Numbered from the stretch's first letter, positions 35,080 through 44,155 are shown. The stretch is 64,000 bases of DNA from an uncultured Holophagaceae bacterium (GCA_903937385.1 CAIZZF010000008.1:124001-188000); one strand, 5' to 3'. Notes: generated by a model from the letters alone, not told the origin. Program-made: numbers and translations.

Positions 35080-35273
35080 GGGGGTTCCTCCTACGGGGGC
35101 GATGCCGGGGTTTGGGACTGTGGATGAGCAGGGAAGGTATTAAAAACAATGCCACAACCGGGGCCGATTCCAACCTTTCAAACCGGACCAGCCCGGAGAA
35201 GTCGTGACCTCGGACAAGCATCGGCTCCCGAGGTAAACTGGAGGGCGCGGCCTCGGAAGCCGCTGGAGGTTCC

Positions 35274-36314
35274 ATGGCCCTGCCCCTGCTCAGCCTGATG
35301 ATGGTCGTACCCGCCCTGCAGGCACCGGCGCCGGTGAGTGAGGCCCAGGCCGTGCTGGAGGCCGCCAAAGCCAAGCAGAAGGCCGTCGGCGAGGCCCGGG
35401 CCGCCCACGTGAAGGCCGGAGGGAACACCAAGGACTTCAAGGGCGACTGCGCGAAGGAACTGGTCGCCTTGGAGGCCCGGCTCGGCGCGGAAAAGCGTCC
35501 CGAGGTCCGCCAGGCCCTCCTCGTGAGCCGCCTCTTCCACCTGCAGCTGGCCAAGCTCGAACCCACTGAGGCCTTCCAGGCCCAGCTGCGTCGCGAGGTG
35601 CCCCCTGTGGCCCCGGCCTGGAGCCTGAGTCCCGGCCTGCTGTCGGACCGCGCCGAGTTCGCACCCGAGGGCTGGACCACCTACGTGGCCGCGGCGCGCA
35701 CCGGGCACCCTGACGCGGACCTGCGCCGCAAGCTGGTGTTCGAGCACTTCTGGGAGCGCCTGGACGCCAAGGACGAGGCCGCCTGGAAGGCCACCTTCGA
35801 CCAGCTGCAGGGCGAGTTCAAGGGCAGCCGGGAAGCCAAGTCCGCCCTGGCCATCCTGGAAGGCGAGCGGAAGACCGGCCTGGGCCAGCCCGCGCCCGCC
35901 TTCACCCTCCAGGCCCTGGGAGATCCCAAGACCACCTACACCCTGGCCAGCTTCAAGGGCCGCTACCTGCTTCTGGATTTCTGGGCCACCTGGTGCCCCT
36001 CCTGCCGCGCCGAGATGCCCGCCCTGCACGCAGCCTGGGCCAAGTTCAAGGGCAAGCCCCTGGACGTGCTCTCGCTGTCCTTCGACCGGGACATCAAGCA
36101 CATCGCCCCCTACCGCGAGCTCGCCGCCACCCCCATGCCCTGGAAGCACGCCTTCGTCGAAGGCGGATTCCAGCACCCCGTCAGCGAAGCCTACGGCGTG
36201 AAGGGCATCCCCAAGGCCCTCCTCATCGGCCCCGACGGCACCATCCTCGCCAGCGGCGCCCAGGTGCGCGGCGCCAATCTGGAGAAGACGCTGGCGAAGT
36301 TTTTGGGGAACTGA
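35274..36314 (+). CDS. TlpA-like periplasmic thiol-disulfide protein
   Basis: 346 residues. A hydrophobic N-terminus (MALPLLSLMMVVPALQAP) looks like a signal peptide. A helical region of about 170 residues of unknown role follows, then a thioredoxin-like domain (about 203-346) with LLLDFWATWCPSC (Cys241, Cys244), VLSLSFDRD and a cis-Pro region GVKGIPKALLIG. It should reduce or oxidise disulfides in the periplasm. The neighbouring convergent dsbD gene could supply electrons to it. The stop codon is inside a perfect 12-bp palindrome. Confidence 0.87.
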   Translation: MALPLLSLMMVVPALQAPAPVSEAQAVLEAAKAKQKAVGEARAAHVKAGGNTKDFKGDCAKELVALEARLGAEKRPEVRQALLVSRLFHLQLAKLEPTEAFQAQLRREVPPVAPAWSLSPGLLSDRAEFAPEGWTTYVAAARTGHPDADLRRKLVFEHFWERLDAKDEAAWKATFDQLQGEFKGSREAKSALAILEGERKTGLGQPAPAFTLQALGDPKTTYTLASFKGRYLLLDFWATWCPSCRAEMPALHAAWAKFKGKPLDVLSLSFDRDIKHIAPYRELAATPMPWKHAFVEGGFQHPVSEAYGVKGIPKALLIGPDGTILASGAQVRGANLEKTLAKFLGN

Positions 36315-36335
36315 ATTCGCTGCGCGAATTCAGTT
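36309..36335. terminator. Perfect palindrome over the tlpA-like stop codon
   Basis: The 12-nt arms 36309-36320 and 36324-36335 pair perfectly around a TGC loop and contain the TGA stop at 36312-36314. It lies between convergent genes and can terminate both, although no T-tract follows. Its core resembles palindromes at 26.1 and 36.7 kb. Confidence 0.6.
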
Positions 36336-36371
36336 GGAAAAAGCGCAAGTCCGGGTGATCGCCACCGGGGC

Positions 36372-38102
36372 CTACTTGGCTTCGAGCCAGGCGAGCATGT
36401 TTTGGGGTTTCTGGTAGCCCAGGAGGCGCTTCTGCTCGCGGCCTTCGACGTCGAGCACCAGGACGGTGGGATAGCTGCGGATCTGCAGCTTGGTGGCGAG
36501 GTCCTTGCGCTTGGCGTCGGTGTCGATGCGGATGGCCACGGCGTTGGCGCTGATCCAGGCCTTCACGGCCGGATCGGGCCAGGTCTTCTCGTCCAGCTCT
36601 TTGCACTGGGCGCACCAGTCCGCGTAGATATCCACCAGCACGACCTTGTGCTCGGCCTTGGCCTTCGCCAGGGCGGCCTCGAGGTCCTGTTCCAGCCAGC
36701 CCTTAGCCGAATCGCCTGCGGCGATTTGGCTGTTGGAACTGCCCAGGAGGGTGAGGCTGAGGCCAGCTTCGGTGGCGCGGATGCCCAGCAGCACAGCCAA
36801 GGCCAGCAACAGGATGGCGCACCCGCGGCGGAGCTGGGCCACCAGGCCCTCGGCGGCCTCGAAGGCGCCAAGGACAGCCGCGCCCGTCATGAGGACCAGA
36901 GACCACAGCGCGAGGTTCGTCCACTCCGGCACCACCAGGCGCACGTTCCAGGCTGCGAAGCCCAGCACCACCAGGCCCATGCCCTGCTTGAAGCGGGTGA
37001 GCCAGTCGCCGCTGCGGGGCAGCGCCGCGGAGAAGGTGCCGACCACCAGGAAGAGCACGCCCATGCCCAGGGCAAACACGAAGAGCTGGAGCCCTCCCAG
37101 CCACACGTCGCCCTGCTGGGCGATGGCCACCAGCACGGCCCCGATCACCGGTCCCACGCAGGGCGCGGAGAGCGGCCCAAGCACCAGGCCCATGAGGAAG
37201 GCCCCGCCGAAGCCCTTGCGGGAGCCGTCGCCCTGCAGCTTTGCAGCCAGGCCCGCAGGCAACGCGATCTCGAAGGCCCCGAAGAGGGATACCGCGAAGA
37301 CCGCGAACAGCAGGGATACCGGTATCAGGAAGCCCGGCCGCTGCGCGAAGGCCCCGAAGGCGGCGCCACTCTTGGCGGCGAGGACGCCGAGGGTGGTGTA
37401 GGTCACGGCCATGCCGAGCACCAGCGTGGCGGAGAGCGCGAAGCCCTTGGCCTTGCCGCCGCCCTTGGCGCCGATGATGGCCATGGTGATGGGGATCATC
37501 GGGAACACACAGGGCGTCAGCGACGCGCCCATGCCCGCCAGGAAGACCAGCAGCAGCGACAGCAGCAGCCCCGACCGCTCCGGCGCCGGAGCCGGGCTGG
37601 GCGTTGCGGCCACCACCGGAGCCGCCTCGACCTTGACTCCCTCAGAGGCTTTTTCTATCGGTAAAACCGGCGCGCCCTCCGCCGGTTTTACCGCCGGGAT
37701 CTCCGCTGCCTTCACCGAGAGCACCCGCGTCGTAGGCGGATAGCAGACACCACCCTCACCCTCGGTGCAGGGCTGGTAGGTCACCGCCAGGGTCACGGTG
37801 CCGCTAAGGCCCGCGCCACTCACGGGCAGCTTCACCTGGCCGTGCCAGATGCCGTCGCCCAGCTCGTCCTTGGCGGTGGTCGGCGGCAGCTTGCCCAGCT
37901 TCAGGGTGCCGGGGCCCGCCTTCTTCTCCACGGCCATGAAGGAAGCCTTGAGGTGCGCCCCCTCGGGCACCGCCACCACCACGGCACCCTGCTCGAAGCG
38001 GAGGCTCACATCCTTCACGGGATCGAAGCCGGGATCCGCCCGCTGGGCCCAGGCCACCACCGCGAGGCAGAGGCTCAGGACAAGGGTGGTCAGCACACGC
38101 AT
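36372..38102 (-). CDS. dsbD: Thiol:disulfide interchange protein DsbD
   Basis: 576 residues with the full DsbD layout: signal peptide (1-19), N-terminal alpha domain with Cys112 and Cys120 (PCTEGEGGVCYPP), eight-helix membrane domain (about 180-455) with GASLTPCVFPMIPI, and C-terminal thioredoxin domain with DIYADWCAQCKELDEKTWPD. It carries electrons from cytoplasmic thioredoxin to periplasmic thiol proteins such as the TlpA-like neighbour. Two palindromes lie in its interdomain linkers (residues about 137-148 and 458-466), an oddity noted separately. Confidence 0.93.
   Translation of the reverse strand: MRVLTTLVLSLCLAVVAWAQRADPGFDPVKDVSLRFEQGAVVVAVPEGAHLKASFMAVEKKAGPGTLKLGKLPPTTAKDELGDGIWHGQVKLPVSGAGLSGTVTLAVTYQPCTEGEGGVCYPPTTRVLSVKAAEIPAVKPAEGAPVLPIEKASEGVKVEAAPVVAATPSPAPAPERSGLLLSLLLVFLAGMGASLTPCVFPMIPITMAIIGAKGGGKAKGFALSATLVLGMAVTYTTLGVLAAKSGAAFGAFAQRPGFLIPVSLLFAVFAVSLFGAFEIALPAGLAAKLQGDGSRKGFGGAFLMGLVLGPLSAPCVGPVIGAVLVAIAQQGDVWLGGLQLFVFALGMGVLFLVVGTFSAALPRSGDWLTRFKQGMGLVVLGFAAWNVRLVVPEWTNLALWSLVLMTGAAVLGAFEAAEGLVAQLRRGCAILLLALAVLLGIRATEAGLSLTLLGSSNSQIAAGDSAKGWLEQDLEAALAKAKAEHKVVLVDIYADWCAQCKELDEKTWPDPAVKAWISANAVAIRIDTDAKRKDLATKLQIRSYPTVLVLDVEGREQKRLLGYQKPQNMLAWLEAK
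36705..36731. repeat. Palindrome inside dsbD, second linker
   Basis: 12-nt arms (36705-36716 and 36720-36731) pair with one mismatch around a TGC loop. The encoded peptide (NSQIAAGDSAKGW region) is the linker between the membrane and thioredoxin domains. Its core is like those of the palindromes at 26.1 and 36.3 kb. Confidence 0.6.
37659..37693. repeat. Palindrome inside dsbD, first linker
   Basis: Perfect 14-nt arms CGGTAAAACCGGCG (37659-37672) and its reverse complement (37680-37693) flank a 7-nt loop. The AAAA/TTTT core is unusual in this GC-rich gene. It encodes part of the linker between the alpha and membrane domains. Confidence 0.65.
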
Positions 38103-38182
38103 GGGGCCTCCGGGCCGGAACCTTCCATGCTACGACGATCCGCGCCTTCCGCCGGGCCCTGGGGGAAGGCTAGGCTGGAGAG

Positions 38183-38845
38183 ATGGCCCAACCCTTCCCC
38201 TTCTCCTGGTCCGACCCGCTGCTGGCGCGGCTCCGCGCCCACCTGGCCACGGAGCCCTTCCAGCGGGATGCGGCCCACGACCTGGGGCACATCCTGCGGG
38301 TGGCCCACCTGGCCCAGCGGCTGGCGGAAGCCGAAGGCGCGGACCCGCAGGTCTGCGTGGCGGCCGCCCTGCTCCACGACCTGATCTACCGGCCCAAGAA
38401 CCACCCGGAGTCCCCGCTCACGGCCCAGCTGGCCGCGGAGCAGGTGCCCCTCTGGTGCCGGGAGACGCCAGGCCTGGAAACTCGCGCCGAGGCAGTCGCC
38501 TCGGCGGTGGCCAGCCACAGCTGGAGCGGCGGCGGCACTCCCGCCAGCCTCGAGGCCGAAGTGGTGCAGGATGCCGATCGCCTGGAGGCCCTGGGCGCCA
38601 TCGGCATCGCCCGGGTCTTCGCCACGGGTGCCAGCTTCGGCGCCGGGCTGTGGCATCCGGAGGATCCCTGGGGCGAGGGCCGCGAGCTCGACGACAAGGC
38701 CTGGAGCCTGGACCACTTCGAGCGGAAGCTCCTGAAGCTGGCCGAGGGCATGAAGACCACCGCGGGCCAGCGTGAGGCCGGGGACCGTCAGCGGGCGATG
38801 CTGGCGTACCTGGAAGCGCTGCGGGTGGAGCTGGGGACCTCCTAA
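38183..38845 (+). CDS. HD-domain phosphohydrolase
   Basis: 220 residues of the HD superfamily similar to YedJ-type proteins. Metal ligands are visible as AHDLGHILRV, ALLHDLIY, ASHSW and QDADRLEALGAIG. It probably hydrolyses a nucleotide or phosphoester; the substrate is unknown. It has no fused domains. It is followed by an intergenic repeat and a pterin-synthase-like gene. Confidence 0.85.
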   Translation: MAQPFPFSWSDPLLARLRAHLATEPFQRDAAHDLGHILRVAHLAQRLAEAEGADPQVCVAAALLHDLIYRPKNHPESPLTAQLAAEQVPLWCRETPGLETRAEAVASAVASHSWSGGGTPASLEAEVVQDADRLEALGAIGIARVFATGASFGAGLWHPEDPWGEGRELDDKAWSLDHFERKLLKLAEGMKTTAGQREAGDRQRAMLAYLEALRVELGTS

Positions 38846-39022
38846 GCTATCGGCTCTCAGCTCTCAGCTGTCGGCCAGGAAGGGTCCGGCACCCTGGGGC
38901 GGCGGGCCGAGAGACTTGCGGAGTGCCATCAGTCCTCCGTCTCCAGCCCGTGCAAAGTCCCAGCCCACCCGATTGCCTGGCCCCCGCTTTAGCCGACAGC
39001 TGACAGCTGATAGCCGACAGCC
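38845..39022. repeat. Intergenic inverted repeat, CAGCTG family
   Basis: The left arm (38845-38875) and right arm (38992-39022) match as reverse complements at 22 of 24 core positions (GGCT.TCAGCT.TCAGCTGTCGGC). Each arm contains TCAGCT in tandem with a 7-nt period. The 116 bp between them have no coding signal. The right arm ends 32 bp before the PTPS-like start codon and so lies in its promoter or leader. Confidence 0.7.
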
Positions 39023-39054
39023 ACTAGCACATAACCGACCGCTATACTCTCCCG

Positions 39055-39405
39055 ATGGCCTTCACCCTCTCCCTGCGCCGCCCCTTTGTGGCGGACCACT
39101 TCCATGACCTGCCGGGCTTCCAGGAAGACCGCCATGGCCACAACTGGGAGGTGGAGGCGGCGGTGGAGCTCACCCTGGAGTCCGAGGAGGGGGCCTTCGC
39201 CGAGGCGCTGGACGCCTGGGTGGGCGGCCTGGACTACCGGCTGCTCAACGACCTGCCACCCCTGGTCGGCCGGAACCCCACTGCGGAGCTGCTGGCCGAG
39301 AACGCGTTCCTCCACCTGCAGGCGGCGGCGCTTCGGCCCTGCTGGGTGAAGGTCCGCGAGAAGAACAACTACTGGGCCCTCTGCCGCGCCGGGGCGGGCC
39401 GTTGA
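39055..39405 (+). CDS. 6-pyruvoyl-tetrahydropterin synthase/QueD-like protein
   Basis: 116 residues of the T-fold PTPS family. Zinc-ligand His are in FVADHFH and RHGHNW (His27, His29), and the pterin-anchor Glu is in the C-terminal VREKNNYWA; DYRLLNDLP and NPTAELLAENAF are typical. The Cys four residues before the HGH motif, catalytic in QueD, is Gln23 here, with Glu24 and Asp25 next to it. It may be a PTPS variant with different chemistry. It is translationally coupled (TTGA) to a deacetylase lipoprotein, an unusual pairing. Confidence 0.8.
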   Translation: MAFTLSLRRPFVADHFHDLPGFQEDRHGHNWEVEAAVELTLESEEGAFAEALDAWVGGLDYRLLNDLPPLVGRNPTAELLAENAFLHLQAAALRPCWVKVREKNNYWALCRAGAGR

Positions 39406-41558
39406 GGCTCCGCCACGCCCTGGTCCTGCTGCTGGTGCTGACGGCCTGCGGCCGCAAGCCGCCGCCGCCGTCCCCGCCAGCCTCGGCGCCCGCGTTTCCC
39501 GTGACCATGGCCTGGACCTGGCATCCCATCGGCCCCCTGGCTGTGATCGAGGGTGAGGTTGCTGAGGCCACGGACCTCGTCCTGGAAGGCAAGTCCATCC
39601 GGGAGCGCCGCTTCGCGGAGCCAGGCCCCCTGCGCTGGGAGTTCTTCCGGCCCCCCGCCGGGGAGGCCGCCGTGCTGCGCACCGAGGACGGCCGGGTGCT
39701 GGCCCGCTTCCAGTTCTCGGACCCGGAAGCGGCCTCGCGCCCCCGTCAGGCTCAGGCGGGCGCACCCTTCCAGGCAGAGCCCCCGCCCGCTCCCATGGCC
39801 CCGCCGGTCCGCACCCCCCAGCCAGCGCCCCTGCCACCACCCCCCTCGGCCCGGGCCGAGACCTACGCTCCGAGCGCCCCCGTGGCACCCCTCGCAGGAC
39901 GCCGCCCCTTTGCCATGCCAAGCACCACCGAGGCCCCGCCGACCCTGCCTGCCCCCGCGCTGCCCCCGGCCCAGGCCCGGGCCGAGACGCGCTACCAGGC
40001 CAGTCCCGTCACTCCCCTCACCGGGCGGAAGCCCTTTGCCCTGCCCAGCACCAACGAGGGGCCTCCCCCGAGGCCCCTGCCCGAGCTGCCCCCGGCCCGG
40101 GCCCGCGCCGAGACCTGGCACCAGAGCTCGACACTGGACCCCCTGCCTGGCCGCAAGCCCTTCACCCTGCCCAGCACCACCGAAGGCCCTGCCACTCGAC
40201 CCGCCCCGGAGCTGCCCCCGGCTCAGGCCCGCGTGGAGACGCGCCTCCAGAGCGCGCCCGTGACACCCCTGCCCGGACGGAAACCCTTCGCCCTGCCCAG
40301 CACCAACGAGGGCCCACCCCCCCGGCCGCTCCCTGAGCTGCCGCCTGCCCACGCCCGCACCGAGACCTGGATTCCGAGCACCCCGGGGACGCCGCTCCCC
40401 GGACGCAAGCCTTTCACCCTGCCCAGCACCACCGAGGGCCCCGCTGTCCGGCCGGCCCCGCAGCTGCCTCCGGCCCGAGCCCGCGCCGAGACCCGGGTCC
40501 CGAACACCCCCGGGACGCCGCTCCCGGGGCGGAAACCCTTCACCCTGCCCAGCACCACCGAAGGCCCCGCCGTCCGGCCCGCCCCGGAGCTGCCCCCGGC
40601 GCAGGCCCGCGCCGAGGCCTCCTTGCGCAGCACGCCCGTGCTGCCCCTTCCCAGCCGGAGGATCCTGACCCTGCCCGGGCCCTCGGAGACCGCAACCCTC
40701 TCGAGCCACGCCACCACCCCTGCGCCCATCCTCCTGGAGACCGCGCCAACCCGACCGCCGCAGCCGATCTTCCCGCCAGGCCAGGTCGGCACAGCTGTCA
40801 CTTGGCCAGGCATGGGCGAGGCGCTGAACCTGACCCGCGGACCCGGCGGCCGCAAGCGCCTGGTGCTCAGCTTCGACGGCGGCTCCAGCGCCGAGGTGGC
40901 CGTCGAAGTGCTGGACCTGCTGAAGGCCCGGGGGCTGCGCACCACCCTCTTCCTCACGGGCGCCTTCATCCAGCGCTTCCCCGCCCTGGTGAAGCGCATG
41001 GCGGCCGAGGGCCATGAGCTCGGCAACCACACCATGAACCACCCCCACTTCGCGCCGGGCATGAAGCGCGACCCGAAGTGGACCCGCGAGCGGGTGCAGC
41101 ATGAGCTCCTGGAGGCGGACGCCGCCCTGCTCCGCGTCGCCGGGAGACCCATGGACCCCCTCTGGCGCGCACCCTACGGCGAGCACACGGCCGAGATCCG
41201 CCGCTGGGCCGAGGAGCTGGGCTACCGGCATGTGGGCTGGAGCGAGGGCGCCGACACCCTGGACTGGGCCACGCCCAACGAGCGCCGCCTCTACCGCACC
41301 GGCGAGGCCATCGTGCAACGGCTGCAGCAACGCCTGAACCGGGACGGCGACGGCATCATCGTGCTCATGCACCTGGGCTCGGCCCGCCGCAGCAGCGACC
41401 GCCCCACGGAGGGCCTCGGGGCCTTCATGGATCGCGCCCGGCAGGAAGGCTGGAGCTTCGTCCCCGTCGGCACGCTGCTCCACGACCTCGGCAAGCCGGA
41501 CTGGGATCCCCGCCAGCGGCTCGCGCTTCTGCGCAGCACCAGCGCCCAGGCCCGCTGA
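39402..41558 (+). CDS. Polysaccharide-deacetylase lipoprotein with 42-residue repeats
   Basis: 718 residues from a TTG start overlapping the previous stop. The N-terminus LVLLLVLTACGRK is a lipoprotein signal with the acylated Cys at 16. Residues 150-401 are six 42-residue repeats rich in Pro (consensus ARAET..., PLPGRKPF.LPST, LPELPPA), with a partial seventh. A NodB deacetylase domain follows (about 480-700): LVLSFDGGSS, HELGNHTMNHP, LWRAPYG and IIVLMHLG. The first motif is FDGG instead of the usual FDDG, so one metal-binding Asp is missing. It probably works on peptidoglycan or an exopolysaccharide at the outer membrane. Confidence 0.85.
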   Translation: MRLRHALVLLLVLTACGRKPPPPSPPASAPAFPVTMAWTWHPIGPLAVIEGEVAEATDLVLEGKSIRERRFAEPGPLRWEFFRPPAGEAAVLRTEDGRVLARFQFSDPEAASRPRQAQAGAPFQAEPPPAPMAPPVRTPQPAPLPPPPSARAETYAPSAPVAPLAGRRPFAMPSTTEAPPTLPAPALPPAQARAETRYQASPVTPLTGRKPFALPSTNEGPPPRPLPELPPARARAETWHQSSTLDPLPGRKPFTLPSTTEGPATRPAPELPPAQARVETRLQSAPVTPLPGRKPFALPSTNEGPPPRPLPELPPAHARTETWIPSTPGTPLPGRKPFTLPSTTEGPAVRPAPQLPPARARAETRVPNTPGTPLPGRKPFTLPSTTEGPAVRPAPELPPAQARAEASLRSTPVLPLPSRRILTLPGPSETATLSSHATTPAPILLETAPTRPPQPIFPPGQVGTAVTWPGMGEALNLTRGPGGRKRLVLSFDGGSSAEVAVEVLDLLKARGLRTTLFLTGAFIQRFPALVKRMAAEGHELGNHTMNHPHFAPGMKRDPKWTRERVQHELLEADAALLRVAGRPMDPLWRAPYGEHTAEIRRWAEELGYRHVGWSEGADTLDWATPNERRLYRTGEAIVQRLQQRLNRDGDGIIVLMHLGSARRSSDRPTEGLGAFMDRARQEGWSFVPVGTLLHDLGKPDWDPRQRLALLRSTSAQAR
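39849..40700 (+). repeat. 126-bp coding tandem repeat (42 residues)
   Basis: Six in-frame copies of a 126-bp unit (39849-40604) plus a decayed seventh to about 40700. The third to sixth copies are the most alike, and alternate copies share variants (PSTNEGPPPRPLPELPPA against PSTTEGPA.RPAPELPPA), which suggests expansion by two-unit blocks. Confidence 0.8.
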
Positions 41559-41605
41559 ACCGGCTCCGCTGGGCTACACTGGATCCAGACCACCGGGGAG
41601 GCGCG

Positions 41606-44155
41606 TTGCAGGGAGTCGGCCGCTGGGTACTGCGAGCAGGGCTGGGTGTTCTCGCCCTGGTGCTGCTGCTCTCCCTGGGCAGCTTCCACCCGCTGGATCC
41701 CCATCTCTTCACGCAGGGCTCCGCCATCGCGCCGGTGCAGAACCTCTGTGGCACCGTGGGCGCGAACCTGGCGGGGCTGCTGCAGACGCTCCTGGGCATC
41801 GGCGGCTGGCTGGTGCCACCCTACCTGCTATGGGAGGCCTGGCCCAGCGCCGCCAAGCGCCGCTGGACCGAGCGCCTGGCCTGGCTGGGGCTGGGCCTGG
41901 CGACCTGGACGGCCCTGGGCGCCTTCGGGCCCCGCCTCTGGACGGGTCTGCCCGAGGCCGGCACCCTGTCACTGCGCTGGGGCGGCTGGCTGGGCAGCGT
42001 CCTCTGGCCTGTGCAGCGCCGCTTCCTGGGCCCCGTGGGCCTGCCGCTGCTCCTGCTCATCCTGGTGGTGCTCTGCGCCCTGGTGCTGGCCCCCGCCCTC
42101 ACCCGCGCCCTGGGCCGCCTGCTGACGCGGTGGCTCGGCGAGAAGGCCTGGCCCTGGGTGAAGCCCATGCCGAGCCGCGGCTTCCAGCACTTCCTCGGCA
42201 TGGTGAAGCGCCCCTTCCTGCGGAGCCGAAACCCAGAGCAGCCCGACCTCGACGCCGGCGACGCCACGGCGCTCCTGGCCCTGGAGGCGCGCCAGCAGGC
42301 CGTGGAGGCCCAGCGGGAGTCCCTGCTGAAGGCCGAGATGGAGACGGCCGAGGCGAAGCGGAACCAGCCCACCGTGCGAGCCGAGGAGCTGCTGCCACCC
42401 ATCCACTCCCTAAACCTGGACGCGGCTTCGGCAGTGATTGAGGCCCAGCCGCTGCCTGCCACCGGACCAGTGCTCAGGGGCACGGAGCCCACCGCCCCCT
42501 TCCGCACAAAGGTGCTCGCCAACGCCCCCCCGCCACCCACCCCCAAGCCGCCCCTGGTCCGCGCCCAGATCGCCAAGGACCGCTTCGGCCGGGAGAGCAT
42601 CCAGTCGCCCCTGCCCCTCACCGAGCCCACCCCGATCAAGCCGCTGCCCCCGCTGCCGCCCGAGCCATCGCGCCCCTCTCTCGCAGACCGGGAGACGCTG
42701 CCGCCCCGCCGGCTCTTCGATCCCCCCGGCGAGCATGCCAAGGTGGACCTGGCCCAGCTTGAGCTCATCAAGGAGAAGATTGGACAGAAGCTGTCCGAGT
42801 TCAAGATCAAGGGCATCGTCACCGGCATGCAGCCCGGCCCCGTGGTCACGGTGTTCGAGTTCCAGCCGGACCCGGGCATCCCCCTCTCGCGCATCCTCGG
42901 CATGGAGGAGGATCTGGCCCTGGCCCTGCAGGCCGAGGCCGTGCGCATGGACCGCATCCCGGGCAAGAACCTGGTGGGCATCGAGGTGCCCAACCCCAAG
43001 CGGGAGATCATCACCTTCCGCGAGATCATCGACAGCCCCGCCTTCCGCGAGGCGGGCGGCCTGCTCCACCTCGCCCTGGGCAAGGACATCGCCGGCCGGC
43101 CCGTGGTGGCAGACCTCAACAAGATGCCGCACCTCCTCATCGGCGGCAGCACCGGCAGCGGCAAGAGTGTAGGCGTGAACGCCATGATCTGCTCCTGCCT
43201 GGTGCGCGCCATGCCCGACGAGGTCAAGCTCATCCTCGTGGATCCCAAGATGGTGGAGCTCGGCGTCTACGAGGACATCCCGCACCTCTGGGCGCCGGTG
43301 GTGACCGACATGAAGGAGGCGGGCCGCGTCCTCAAGTGGGTGGTGGCCCAGATGGAGGACCGCTACCGCCGCCTTGCGCTGCTCAGCGTGCGCGACCTGA
43401 AGGGCTTCAACGCCAAGATCATGGATGCCGGCGGGTCCATGGACCTCACGGACCGTACGCCCAATCCGCGCTGGCCCGACCGTCCGGCCCTGCTGGAGCC
43501 CCTGCCCCACGTGCTGGTGGTCATCGACGAGCTGGCCGACCTCATGATGGTGGCCCGCAGCGAGGTGGAGGACAGCATCGCGCGCATCGCCCAGAAGGCC
43601 CGCGCCGTGGGCATCCACCTGATCCTGGCCACCCAGCGCCCCAGCGTGGACGTGGTGACGGGCGTCATCAAGGCCAACCTGCCGAGCCGCCTCAGCTACC
43701 GGGTGCGCACCAAGATCGACAGCCGCACCATCCTGGACTGCAGCGGCGGCGAGCAGCTGCTGGGCGCCGGCGATGCGCTGTTCCTGCCCAATGGGGCCAG
43801 CCATCCCCACCGCATCCATGCGCCCTTCCTCAGCGAGGTGGAGACGCTGCGCCTCGTCACCTGGCTGCGGGAGCGCGGCCGCCCCGACTACAACCAGGCC
43901 CTCATCAGCGCCATGGAGACCGAGGAGGAGACGGCCCTCTTCGACGATGCGGACATGGGCAGCGATGACATCTACCAGCGCGCGGTGGCCGTGGTGAAGC
44001 GCGAGCGGAAAGCCAGCACCAGCCTCCTCCAGCGCAAGCTGAACCTGGGCTACGGCCGCGCCGCCCGCATCATCGACCGGATGGAGGAGGAGGGCATCAT
44101 CGGCCCCGACCGGGGAGCCGGGAAGCCAAGGGAAGTCTTCGCCCAAGCCGAGTGA
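41606..44155 (+). CDS. ftsK: DNA translocase FtsK/SpoIIIE
   Basis: 849 residues from a TTG with GGGGAGG upstream. Four N-terminal membrane helices (to about 175) lead into a Pro-rich linker, the motor (Walker A LLIGGSTGSGKSVGVN near 510, Walker B LVVIDELADLMMV near 637, ATQRPSVDVVTGVIKAN), and a C-terminal winged-helix gamma domain (about 785-849, RKLNLGYGRAARIIDRMEEEG). It pumps chromosome-dimer DNA at the septum. The last 72 bp of the gene are duplicated exactly 152 bp downstream. Confidence 0.95.
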   Translation: MQGVGRWVLRAGLGVLALVLLLSLGSFHPLDPHLFTQGSAIAPVQNLCGTVGANLAGLLQTLLGIGGWLVPPYLLWEAWPSAAKRRWTERLAWLGLGLATWTALGAFGPRLWTGLPEAGTLSLRWGGWLGSVLWPVQRRFLGPVGLPLLLLILVVLCALVLAPALTRALGRLLTRWLGEKAWPWVKPMPSRGFQHFLGMVKRPFLRSRNPEQPDLDAGDATALLALEARQQAVEAQRESLLKAEMETAEAKRNQPTVRAEELLPPIHSLNLDAASAVIEAQPLPATGPVLRGTEPTAPFRTKVLANAPPPPTPKPPLVRAQIAKDRFGRESIQSPLPLTEPTPIKPLPPLPPEPSRPSLADRETLPPRRLFDPPGEHAKVDLAQLELIKEKIGQKLSEFKIKGIVTGMQPGPVVTVFEFQPDPGIPLSRILGMEEDLALALQAEAVRMDRIPGKNLVGIEVPNPKREIITFREIIDSPAFREAGGLLHLALGKDIAGRPVVADLNKMPHLLIGGSTGSGKSVGVNAMICSCLVRAMPDEVKLILVDPKMVELGVYEDIPHLWAPVVTDMKEAGRVLKWVVAQMEDRYRRLALLSVRDLKGFNAKIMDAGGSMDLTDRTPNPRWPDRPALLEPLPHVLVVIDELADLMMVARSEVEDSIARIAQKARAVGIHLILATQRPSVDVVTGVIKANLPSRLSYRVRTKIDSRTILDCSGGEQLLGAGDALFLPNGASHPHRIHAPFLSEVETLRLVTWLRERGRPDYNQALISAMETEEETALFDDADMGSDDIYQRAVAVVKRERKASTSLLQRKLNLGYGRAARIIDRMEEEGIIGPDRGAGKPREVFAQAE

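Noticed and set aside
39849-40700. Non-coding satellite or VNTR
   Set aside because: The 126-bp period keeps one frame open, and the units translate to a coherent Pro-rich repeat inside a lipoprotein, so it is a coding repeat.
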